Shown here piece after piece: positions 17,713-25,095 of a stretch of DNA of 64,000 nt (positions are counted from its first letter, which is position 1; each line of letters starts with the position of its first letter). The stretch is taken from assembly GCA_963205315.1 (NCBI GenBank), contig CAUJIO010000078.1:62001-126000 (forward strand), in the 5' to 3' direction. The notes under the pieces are model-generated. The model saw only the letters and a program-made list of their open reading frames with translations, did no database searches and was not told where the DNA came from. The position numbers and the translations under genes are program-made. This DNA is from Pseudomonadota bacterium (lineage in GTDB: Bacteria > Pseudomonadota > Alphaproteobacteria > Rhizobiales > Aestuariivirgaceae).

Positions 17713-19092
17713 TCATAGCGCTGCTGGCAGTATAAGCCTCACTCTCAACCCGCCCATCTCTGCATCTTCAAGGGTGACAGAGCCATTGTACATGGTCGCC
17801 GTTTCCGTGACGATGGACAGCCCGAGGCCGGATCCGGGCTTGGTTTCATCCAGCCTGCGGCCGCGTTTCACCGCTTCGGCCCGCTTGTCGGCCGGCAGGC
17901 CCGGGCCATCATCATCGACCTGGAGTTCCAGCCATGTCCGTCCTGCCGGACTACCGTCGCGCCACAATCTGCCCTTTACGTCGACTGTCTCACGAGACCA
18001 CTTGCACGCGTTATCCAGAAGATTGCCGACCATTTCCTCGAGGTCCTGCCGTTCGCCACGAAATTTGAGGCCTTCATCGCACTCGACGTTGACCTTCACC
18101 CCCTTGTCGCGGTTGATCCGCTGCAGGGTGCGGGCCAGCGCATCAAGCACGGGCTTCACGTCGGTCACCGCTCCGAGGCCTTGAGCACGCGCTGCGCGGC
18201 GGGCGCGGTCAAGATACATGGAGACCTGATCGCGCATCACTTGCGCCTGCTCCGTCACCTTTGAGGCCAGAGGTCCCTTCTGGCTCGCCGCCTCGTTGGT
18301 CAGCACGCTCAATGGCGTCTTGAGGGCATGGGCGAGATTGCCGACCTGGGTCCGCGCCCGCTCGATGATTTCGGAATTGGACTGGATCAGCAAATTGAGT
18401 TCTTCAGCCACTGGCTGGATCTCGGCCGGAAACGTCCCTTCGAGGCGTTCGGCCTTGCCCTCACGGATTGCCGTAAGACTGGCCTGCATGGCACCCAGCG
18501 GCCGCAAGCCAAAGCGGACCTGAATGAAGATCGCAATGAGCAGTCCGAGGCCGAGAATCACCAGACTGGCAATCAACCCTTGCCGGAAAGCGCTGACTTC
18601 GTCCTTCAGCTCGTCAAAATTACCTGCTACGAGCACCGAGAAATTCTTGTCACTGCCAGGCAACTGGAAAACCTGCTCGATAGCCCTGAGGCTCGCGCCA
18701 TTGCCATCGAACATATAGAAGCTCGCGACCCCATCCTTGCCGCGTGCGGTCAGCGAGTTGGTATCCGGCTCCAGCCTCTGCTCAAGGAGCGATTGAGAAG
18801 CAAGGTCACCGGCGGCGCTATCAGCCATGGGGATCACTTGCCAATACCAGCCCGATAGCGGCAGGGTGAAACGCGTATCCGCCATCTCGCCAGAGAGTAC
18901 AGGATTGCCAGCGGCGTCGATCTCGACGTTGGCCACAAGACCGTCAAGCACAGCCCGCAAGCGCGCGTCGAAATTGCGCTCCAGCGCCGACTGAAAGAGC
19001 CCGGCCAGAACGACGCCGGTTGCTGCCAGCAGGACGATGCTGACAAGGGCCGAGGAGATGATCAGCCGGGTCGAAAGCGACCTAGGCCGCAT
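17713..19092 (-). CDS. feuQ: Sensor histidine kinase, FeuQ/PhoQ-like
   Basis: The 459-residue kinase has two membrane helices (about residues 10-33 and 172-193) flanking a periplasmic domain of about 140 residues. A HAMP-like linker follows, then acceptor H255 in GNLAHALKTPLSVL and an ATPase domain with NLLDNACKWS, DDGPGLP and GSGLGLSIV. The N-box is the cysteine-containing PhoQ-like form. The ATG at 19092 lies inside the regulator gene (11-base overlap). A longer frame to 19230 would begin within the regulator and has no signal-like start. By analogy with rhizobial FeuQ it may sense envelope or osmotic state. The symbol is inferred from gene order and similarity. Confidence 0.78.
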   Translation of the reverse strand: MRPRSLSTRLIISSALVSIVLLAATGVVLAGLFQSALERNFDARLRAVLDGLVANVEIDAAGNPVLSGEMADTRFTLPLSGWYWQVIPMADSAAGDLASQSLLEQRLEPDTNSLTARGKDGVASFYMFDGNGASLRAIEQVFQLPGSDKNFSVLVAGNFDELKDEVSAFRQGLIASLVILGLGLLIAIFIQVRFGLRPLGAMQASLTAIREGKAERLEGTFPAEIQPVAEELNLLIQSNSEIIERARTQVGNLAHALKTPLSVLTNEAASQKGPLASKVTEQAQVMRDQVSMYLDRARRAARAQGLGAVTDVKPVLDALARTLQRINRDKGVKVNVECDEGLKFRGERQDLEEMVGNLLDNACKWSRETVDVKGRLWRDGSPAGRTWLELQVDDDGPGLPADKRAEAVKRGRRLDETKPGSGLGLSIVTETATMYNGSVTLEDAEMGGLRVRLILPAAL

Positions 19093-19753
19093 TATCCGGC
19101 TCGGTGACGCAATAGCCCATGCCGCGAATGGTATGGAGTACATCGACGCCAAGCTTCTTGCGCAGGCGGCCGATGAACACCTCCACCGTATTGGAATCGC
19201 GGTCGAAGTCCTGATCGTAAAGATGTTCAACCAGTTCGGTGCGGGAGACGACCTTGCCTTTGTGGTGCATCAGATAGGCAAGTAACCGGAATTCGAGCGA
19301 CGTCAGCTTGACGGCGGTGCCGTTGACGATGACACGCGCACTCTTGGTATCAAGAGTCACCGGACCACATGTGAGTTCGCTGGTGGCATGCCCGGCAGAG
19401 CGCCGCAGCAGCGCGCGAACCCGGGCCAGGACTTCTTCCATGTGGAAAGGCTTGGCGACGTAATCGTCGGCACCGGCATCGAAGCCGGCCACCTTGTCGC
19501 TCCAGCGGTCACGGGCGGTGAGAATCAGAACCGGCATCTTTCGGCCGGCCCGGCGCCATTTTTCAAGAACGCTGACACCGTCGAGAACCGGCAGGCCCAG
19601 GTCGAGGACCACGGCGTCATATGGTTCGGTGTCGCCGAGATAGTGGCCTTCCTCGCCGTCCTTGGCTGAATCGACGACGTAGCCGGAATCCTGGAGTGCG
19701 GTGACAATCTGGCGGTTGATGTCCGGATCGTCTTCGACGACGAGAAGCCGCAT
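19082..19753 (-). CDS. feuP: OmpR-family response regulator, FeuP-like
   Basis: The 223-residue regulator has a receiver domain with acidic residues E7/D8/D9 and acceptor D51 (VVLDLGLPVLDG). A winged-helix output domain ends in NTVEVFIGRLRKKLG...HTIRGMGYCV. The start at 19753 is preceded by AGGA about 8 bases upstream; an ATG 9 bases earlier (19762) has no room for a ribosome site. It is flanked by a small secreted PepSY-like protein and a PhoQ-type kinase, the feuN-feuP-feuQ order known from Sinorhizobium. There the system controls cyclic glucan export. Target genes are not visible here. Confidence 0.8.
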   Translation of the reverse strand: MRLLVVEDDPDINRQIVTALQDSGYVVDSAKDGEEGHYLGDTEPYDAVVLDLGLPVLDGVSVLEKWRRAGRKMPVLILTARDRWSDKVAGFDAGADDYVAKPFHMEEVLARVRALLRRSAGHATSELTCGPVTLDTKSARVIVNGTAVKLTSLEFRLLAYLMHHKGKVVSRTELVEHLYDQDFDRDSNTVEVFIGRLRKKLGVDVLHTIRGMGYCVTEPDNAA

Positions 19754-19776
19754 ATGGGTCATCCTGAAACGGGGAA

Positions 19777-20097
19777 TTACGGACCTGAAGTGATCGCTCC
19801 CGTTGTCGCGTTCACCGTTACCCGGGTGATCGTACCACCGGATTTCAGGCTGACAACATAGTTCTGGCCCTTCTGAACGATCTTGATGGGCTTGGCATTG
19901 GGCACCATCTGCACCGCTCTCTTGAGTGCCGCTGAAGGCGGAAGGATCAGGAGTTTTGGCTTCACGGGGTTGACGCGTGGTGCCTTCATCATCACGCCCG
20001 GCTTCACGACCGGCCGCATGCGAACCTGCGCATCGGCGCTGACCGCTCCAAAAGCGGCCGTCAGTGCAATGACAGCGATGGTGAGATACTTGCGCAT
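19777..20097 (-). CDS. feuN: Small periplasmic PepSY-like protein, FeuN-like
   Basis: The 106-residue secreted protein has a signal peptide (residues 1-23, ending ADAQ), a proline-rich stretch, and a C-terminal segment KIVQKGQNYVVSLKSG...VTVNATTGAI. That segment fits the beta-strand and turn pattern of PepSY domains. In rhizobia FeuN is a small periplasmic inhibitor of the FeuQ kinase. The position 23 bases before the response regulator supports the same role. Similarity is short, so the name rests mainly on context. A CRP-type palindrome lies 62 bases upstream. Confidence 0.65.
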   Translation of the reverse strand: MRKYLTIAVIALTAAFGAVSADAQVRMRPVVKPGVMMKAPRVNPVKPKLLILPPSAALKRAVQMVPNAKPIKIVQKGQNYVVSLKSGGTITRVTVNATTGAITSGP

Positions 20098-20158
20098 TGG
20101 CCCCGGTTTCCTTTCACTGCCCTTTCTACAGGGGGCAAGCTGAACTGAAGATGAATGG

Positions 20159-20180
20159 AACTGTGATATAAATCACAGTT
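20159..20180. promoter_or_regulatory. CRP/FNR-type palindrome upstream of the feuNPQ-like operon
   Basis: Two perfect 9-base arms, AACTGTGAT and ATCACAGTT, are separated by ATAA. The core is TGTGA-N6-TCACA, the classical CRP-family consensus. It sits between the end of the gene-transfer-agent cluster and the FeuN-like gene, both on the minus strand. The most likely target is therefore the feuN promoter. A terminator role is less likely because the stem is AT-rich and no T-run follows. Confidence 0.6.
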
Positions 20181-20209
20181 TCTGTCATTTGGGTTCTTAC
20201 CTCAATAAA

Positions 20210-20698
20210 TCAAGGCTTTACACGATATTTCGACGGCACTGACGCGTTTTTGCCATGTGCGGGCAAGGCCGCCGATACGATTCCCGCTACCTTTTCGAGG
20301 GATCGGCCGCCAATGTAGCCCCCCATACCAATTGCGAGAAAATCCCAGAAGCCACTCGGAAGCAGTTGCCATCGCGGCTGGAAATTGATGGGATGCCCGG
20401 TCAACAAGTCGGCCACTGGCAGAATAAGCCCCGCCAGCAGCAAAAATCCCATGAGAATCAACATCAGGATCGGCCGCCAACTGCGACTTAGCCAATGCTC
20501 GGACTGAACTTCGGCCAGCACGACGCCTGTGCCCAGTTCTGCCGATTTGGACAAGTAAGCCAGGGTTTGCTGCTCAAGTTCGGCGGCAAGCTTGCGGCGC
20601 AACTCAAGGTCGGACACATAGGCTTCGAGCGCCTTGGTCACTGGCCCCTGCACAAGCCCCATCGCCACCTGCGCTGCGAGTGAAATAGGGAACGCCAT
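20210..20698 (-). CDS. Holin (3TM-type) of the GTA lysis module
   Basis: This 162-residue protein starts with an amphipathic region and a charged helical segment (ELRRKLAAELEQQTLAYL). Hydrophobic segments follow at about residues 76-97 and 112-135, and the end is basic. Size and pattern fit the 3TM holin family found beside phage muramidases. Its start overlaps the lysozyme stop (TGATG), so the two are coupled. A longer frame to 20746 lies inside the lysozyme gene. It is the last gene of the cluster and would permeabilise the inner membrane for particle release. Confidence 0.72.
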   Translation of the reverse strand: MAFPISLAAQVAMGLVQGPVTKALEAYVSDLELRRKLAAELEQQTLAYLSKSAELGTGVVLAEVQSEHWLSRSWRPILMLILMGFLLLAGLILPVADLLTGHPINFQPRWQLLPSGFWDFLAIGMGGYIGGRSLEKVAGIVSAALPAHGKNASVPSKYRVKP

Positions 20699-21378
20699 CA
20701 GATCCCCTCCTCTTTGGCTTTCAAAAGCCGCTCGCGGATGATCCACAGAGCCGCAAGCAGTCCCACCGCTGTCAAGACTACGCCGAAACCCCCGAGGCCC
20801 GACCTTCCACCCGCCGCCCCCGACATCACGGACGCCAACGCTGCGAGAATGGCGGAGATGACGGTGGAACTGCGGATTGCTGGCTTGCCATCGATGCGCT
20901 CTGGGGGGCCAGTCTCGGCCCGGCCGGCGTCAGTGCCTCCGCCAACAAACAGCTCGGCCTCGGCCGCACGGCGCCTCACGAGACCTGGCAGAACTCTGCC
21001 ACCTGCCTTGACCCACAGCAGCAATCGTCTTGGGACGGCATCGTCGTCTCCCCGATTGATGGCCTTCAAAACAGAAGACGACCGGAAAGCTCCCAAGCCA
21101 ACATTGTAAGCAAAACTGACGAGCGCTGAAAACTGCGCGTCATTCAAATCGCGTTTCAGAACGGCCCTGACTTCACGAGCAAACTTATCAACATCGGCCC
21201 GCAGCAACACGTTCGCAGCGGCTTCGCTCATTTGCATGCCGGGCGTGACGTCGGGTTCCCCTGCTCCAGCCGTGTGACCATAGCCGATCGTCCACGTTCC
21301 GGCGGGGCATCGATAAGCGCTGCCTCGAAATCCTTCAAAGCGGCGGATCAGCGCCAATCCATCTTCAGTCATCTGCAT
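20698..21378 (-). CDS. Phage-type lysozyme (GH24) with C-terminal membrane tail
   Basis: Residues 1-145 form a glycoside hydrolase family 24 muramidase: catalytic E15 (RFEGF), C24 at the position that is Asp in T4 lysozyme, and T30 (TWTIGYGHT). The E-8-(D/C)-5-T spacing is kept, and the Cys form is common in phage endolysins. A linker and two hydrophobic stretches (about 167-182 and 192-215) extend it to 226 residues, ending with a basic tail. The extra membrane tail is unusual for GH24 and may tether the enzyme. It is coupled to the holin downstream. Confidence 0.88.
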   Translation of the reverse strand: MQMTEDGLALIRRFEGFRGSAYRCPAGTWTIGYGHTAGAGEPDVTPGMQMSEAAANVLLRADVDKFAREVRAVLKRDLNDAQFSALVSFAYNVGLGAFRSSSVLKAINRGDDDAVPRRLLLWVKAGGRVLPGLVRRRAAEAELFVGGGTDAGRAETGPPERIDGKPAIRSSTVISAILAALASVMSGAAGGRSGLGGFGVVLTAVGLLAALWIIRERLLKAKEEGI

Positions 21379-21386
21379 GTCTGCTC

Positions 21387-21605
21387 CTAAGGTTTCGCCA
21401 ACAAGAACATCGGCGTGAGCTTGGCGACGAGGGCGCCCACTGATACGGACATGCCAATCACCAGAGTGAGCGTTTTCCAGCCACCTCGCGCCGTTACCAG
21501 CGTGTCGCGTATCTCTCTCACATCTTCGCGCATTGCATGTATTTCCTGCTCGACTGTTTGCATGCGTGCTTCAAGCGCGCCGACGTCACGTTCAAGGCTC
21601 GTCAT
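21387..21605 (-). CDS. Small coiled-coil membrane protein, possible lysis accessory
   Basis: The 72-residue protein has a heptad-rich helix at residues 1-40 (MTSLERDVGALEARMQTVEQ) followed by one transmembrane segment at about 46-68. Such coiled-coil plus TM proteins beside a lysozyme resemble XhlA-like or holin-accessory proteins. No specific family was recognised. It begins 68 bases after the structural gene upstream and ends 8 bases before the lysozyme, consistent with a lysis module. Confidence 0.65.
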   Translation of the reverse strand: MTSLERDVGALEARMQTVEQEIHAMREDVREIRDTLVTARGGWKTLTLVIGMSVSVGALVAKLTPMFLLAKP

Positions 21606-21673
21606 GTTTTTCCATCCATGTCTGGACTTTCAACTCTGTTTTATCTCCCCTGGTGATCCCGCACCCGCCCCGT

Positions 21674-22843
21674 CTACCGCTCCTCGACAAGTGCGGCGGT
21701 GATCGATGCGCCGGTGGTGGCGCCGTTGGAGAATGTCACCGGGAACAGTGCCGAGCCGTTCCACAGCCTGATGTAGGGCATCGAGATCATGGCTGAGGAT
21801 TGCGCGTTGTTGGCATTGAGTGCCGCCACAACATCGATGACGCGGTAGAGGATCAGCGAGACCGCACCCGTCACCATTGAGGTGCCGAGCGTGATCGACT
21901 CCACCGAGCGGATGCCGCTGTCGCCCGAAGCCAGCTCAAACGGGATCATCGAGCCGATCACCGCCGTCGCCGGGAAGCTGCCCATGGTGCCGGTGCGGCC
22001 CGCCGTGCCGGCCTGGTTGGTATAGCTGATCGTGCAGTTGGTGAAGGCGCCGGCATTGGTGGTCGCCGTTGTCACCAGCAGTCCGGCCATCACGCCGTCG
22101 CCGTTGGTGGCGCCATTGGCGTCGCGTGCTGGCAACGTCACGGTGTTCAAGGTTTGCGCCGTGGTGGTGGTGACCACGATGCCGGAATTGATCAGCAGCA
22201 GGTCGATCAGCTCGCAGGTGGCGACGATCGAGCAACTGAAGGTCAGCCGCCGCAGCCACAGAGCGCCCGATGGCGTCCAGAGCGGAAGGCAACCGGCGTC
22301 GGCGGCATTGGTGCCCACGACGGCGCGGCCGGAAAGGCCGGGCGTGCCAGGCACGAAGGCCGCCGGAAACCCGTTGTCCTTGTTCGGCCAATAGCGGATG
22401 CCTGCCGCTTCGGCTGGTGTGCCGCTGATACGGTTGGAGATAATCGTTCTGGCGGTAATCGGGGGACTGTCGGCCGTCACCATCTTGTCGCGGCCCTGCG
22501 CATCGTTGACGCGGAAGCCCATGTTGGGCGAGAACTGCAGGTTTTCACCCGCCGCCAGCGTCACCTTGTACAGCGGATAGAGCGTGCCGCCGACGTTCTT
22601 CTGGATGGTGATGTCATTGGCTGCCGTGCCGTTGTTGGACACGATCAGGCCGATCACCTGGCGCTGCTCGGATGAGGCGGGCGCGGCGACGATGCTGGTG
22701 GTGGTGGCCGTGGTGATCTTGCCCTGGCCGTCGAGCGCCGTGCTATCGCTGGCCGAGATATTGTTGAACGCCACATGCCAGTCGACGGACGTCGCCGCCG
22801 AGGTGATGAGTTCGATCGAATGAGTGGTGCCGGTCAGGCGCAT
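21674..22843 (-). CDS. Unrecognised beta-rich structural protein of the GTA
   Basis: The 389-residue protein is rich in Thr, Ser, Ala, Val and Gly, with no signal peptide or membrane segment. Its strand-rich pattern suggests a capsid decoration, spike or fibre part. The first 110 residues (EQRQVIGLIVSNNGTAAND, YKVTLAAGENLQFSPNMGF) look like a compact beta-domain; the rest resembles repeats of beta-strands. The start overlaps the fibre stop (TGATG), so the two are coupled and probably assemble together. No counterpart exists in the core RcGTA g1-g15 set, and no function can be assigned with confidence. Confidence 0.7.
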   Translation of the reverse strand: MRLTGTTHSIELITSAATSVDWHVAFNNISASDSTALDGQGKITTATTTSIVAAPASSEQRQVIGLIVSNNGTAANDITIQKNVGGTLYPLYKVTLAAGENLQFSPNMGFRVNDAQGRDKMVTADSPPITARTIISNRISGTPAEAAGIRYWPNKDNGFPAAFVPGTPGLSGRAVVGTNAADAGCLPLWTPSGALWLRRLTFSCSIVATCELIDLLLINSGIVVTTTTAQTLNTVTLPARDANGATNGDGVMAGLLVTTATTNAGAFTNCTISYTNQAGTAGRTGTMGSFPATAVIGSMIPFELASGDSGIRSVESITLGTSMVTGAVSLILYRVIDVVAALNANNAQSSAMISMPYIRLWNGSALFPVTFSNGATTGASITAALVEER

Positions 22844-25095
22844 CAGAATGATCCTTCAATGGTGCGGAGGCGGCGATAGGCTCCGAGTGAGATACCGGAA
22901 CCGCCACCGCCCGGTGGCGCGGCCCATGTGCCGTCGGCGCGCAGAAAATTGCTGGTGCCGCCGCCCGAGGCGGGGATGATGTATCGCCAGGCCGTTCCGT
23001 CGAAATACTGAAGGTTTCCGGTGCCGCCACTCGTCTCGCCAACCTTCAGGCCGTCACTTACATAGGTCACATTGCCGGCCGCGACTGTCAGTGCCGCGAG
23101 CTGGGCAAGAGTAAAGTTGCCAGGCCTTACCGGCCGCCCGACCTGGAAGGCGCCGGAGGTTCCGCCGGTCGCCATGTCCAGCGTCATCACCGAATTGCTG
23201 TCATGGCGTAACAACCAGCGAATGGAATTGGCGGAATTCAGGAATGCCAGGTGAGCGTTCGCATTGTTCACGATGGCGGCGGAGACTCCTGTCCCGGCGA
23301 TGAAATCATAACCGGCGTTTGCGTTCGCCTCACTGTCAGCAAACACGCCCTTGATGGCCTGGAATAGATTTCTGATCCCATCGATAAAGCCGAAGCTCAT
23401 GCGAGCCCCAGGTTCCACAGTCGGGGAAACCGTGCCGTTCGTCTGATCGAGATTGGTGAGGTGGTTTCGCCCCGCCGCGTAGGTGAAACTTGTCGTTCCA
23501 CGAACAATGACAGGCGACGCGGTCGTCAGGTGATCGAATACGTTGTCGCGCGCCACATAGGCAGCGTTGGTGTTCGATCCATTGAACACCACCGCATTGC
23601 CACCGCCAGTCGGAGTAACCCGCGTGTGCTTGAAATGGTTGTTGTCGCAATTCGAAAGGGCGATGCCAGTCCCGGTGTTCACTTGGACCACCAGGTTCGC
23701 GAAGGTGTTGTAGCTTGGATTTGCACCGGGCGTCGACGACCCCATGCGGACGCCATCGGCGGAGCCGGAGAGAGCCGTGATCCAGATTCTCGAAAAGACG
23801 TTCTCTTGCGCATCGCGCGCATCCGCCAGTGAAGCCACGACATCGAAGTCGAGCGCAACGATTGTCGGATCGTAGAGAAGGAGATCCTCAAACCTCCCTG
23901 AATTCCAGGACCAGATTTCGAGGCAGCGGCCTGCCACAGCGGCAGCGTCCAGAACGACACCCTTGAGGCCGCCGCCGGTCATCTTCGGGTTCGACGCCCC
24001 GGACGTTGAAGTGAAGCGCAGCATGGTGCCGCCGACCGCACCGGTCCATTTGAGGCGCGACCCGGCATTGAGAATGAAGGGTGCTGTGTCGTGGCGGTTG
24101 TCGCCGCCGACGCCCAAAAGCCGCACATTCGACTTTGAAACGACGATGGTCGAGGCAATGGCCAGTACGCCGGGCGGCAACAGGATGTCGCCGCCATTGG
24201 CGGGCAGCGCGTCGATCGCTGCCTGGATGGCGGGGGCATCGTTGGTTGCGCCATCGACGACAGCGCCGTAGTGCAGCACGCTGACATCGCCTGACGTAAC
24301 CAGGCCGGGTAGCCCCGGCAGCGAGGTCGCACCGCTCGACCAGCGATAGGCAAGCCCCGCCGCATGGGTGATGGCGCCATTGCCGCGCGCAAGTCCACCC
24401 GCCACAGCGGTGACGAGCGCGGCGCGCGTGGCAAAGGTGTCGCTTCCCGTCGTGTTGGGCAGGGTCACTGCACCCGTCACGCGGTCGACCACCAATGCCT
24501 CTTTCCAGGTCGCTCCGTCTGCCGAGACCTTGAGGTGGTAGTTGTCGTCACCCGAAAGGCCCATCTCGGCACGGCCGGAAAAGCCAGTCTGGAACAGCAG
24601 GGAGCCGGTATCGGCTGGAGCGTTCTTGTTGATCTTCAGACGATGATCGCTGCCGGAGTGCGTCAACAGGACAGCGGGCGATGAGACCGCGAGCCTGTTG
24701 CCTACATCGGCCGTGGTGTTCACGCCCAACAGGCTGACACTCGAAATGTCGCCGAAGCTGAGAAGATCGTGCCAGGCCGTTCCGTCAAAGACAAAGAGCT
24801 TGTCTTCATCTTCGGCCCACAAGCGCCAACCCTCGCGGGGCTGCGAATAGATCCAGCCACCGCTCTGGAAGACAGCGAGCTTTCCGCCCTGCCCTGTCCA
24901 ACTCCCGGTGGGAGACGAACCAAGCAGATAGCGGTCGCCCGCGGCAGGAGCCATGGGCGGTGCCGTTGCACCGCGGATCTTGACGGACAGCTGGATCGCA
25001 GCATCGAGAAGCAGCAGCGCCTCGTTGTGCGTCACATGCTTCTGGGCCTGGCTGGCTTCCAGAATCGGCAGCGACAGCAGCGGGGTTTCAGACAT
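22843..25095 (-). CDS. DUF2793 / right-handed beta-helix fibre or spike protein
   Basis: Residues 1-115 are a DUF2793 domain (LPILEASQAQKHVTHNEALL, LFVFDGTAWHDL). About residues 265-520 resemble a pectate-lyase-type beta-helix, opening with VLHYGAVVDGATNDAPAIQ and continuing with DILLPPGVL. The C-terminus has the fibre-tip pattern SNFLRADGTWAAPPGG. Such proteins bind or cut surface polysaccharide. In R. capsulatus the GTA head spikes are encoded away from the main cluster; here a candidate fibre is part of it. It overlaps g15 by 8 bases. Whether it sits on head or tail is not decidable from sequence. Confidence 0.82.
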   Translation of the reverse strand: MSETPLLSLPILEASQAQKHVTHNEALLLLDAAIQLSVKIRGATAPPMAPAAGDRYLLGSSPTGSWTGQGGKLAVFQSGGWIYSQPREGWRLWAEDEDKLFVFDGTAWHDLLSFGDISSVSLLGVNTTADVGNRLAVSSPAVLLTHSGSDHRLKINKNAPADTGSLLFQTGFSGRAEMGLSGDDNYHLKVSADGATWKEALVVDRVTGAVTLPNTTGSDTFATRAALVTAVAGGLARGNGAITHAAGLAYRWSSGATSLPGLPGLVTSGDVSVLHYGAVVDGATNDAPAIQAAIDALPANGGDILLPPGVLAIASTIVVSKSNVRLLGVGGDNRHDTAPFILNAGSRLKWTGAVGGTMLRFTSTSGASNPKMTGGGLKGVVLDAAAVAGRCLEIWSWNSGRFEDLLLYDPTIVALDFDVVASLADARDAQENVFSRIWITALSGSADGVRMGSSTPGANPSYNTFANLVVQVNTGTGIALSNCDNNHFKHTRVTPTGGGNAVVFNGSNTNAAYVARDNVFDHLTTASPVIVRGTTSFTYAAGRNHLTNLDQTNGTVSPTVEPGARMSFGFIDGIRNLFQAIKGVFADSEANANAGYDFIAGTGVSAAIVNNANAHLAFLNSANSIRWLLRHDSNSVMTLDMATGGTSGAFQVGRPVRPGNFTLAQLAALTVAAGNVTYVSDGLKVGETSGGTGNLQYFDGTAWRYIIPASGGGTSNFLRADGTWAAPPGGGGSGISLGAYRRLRTIEGSF

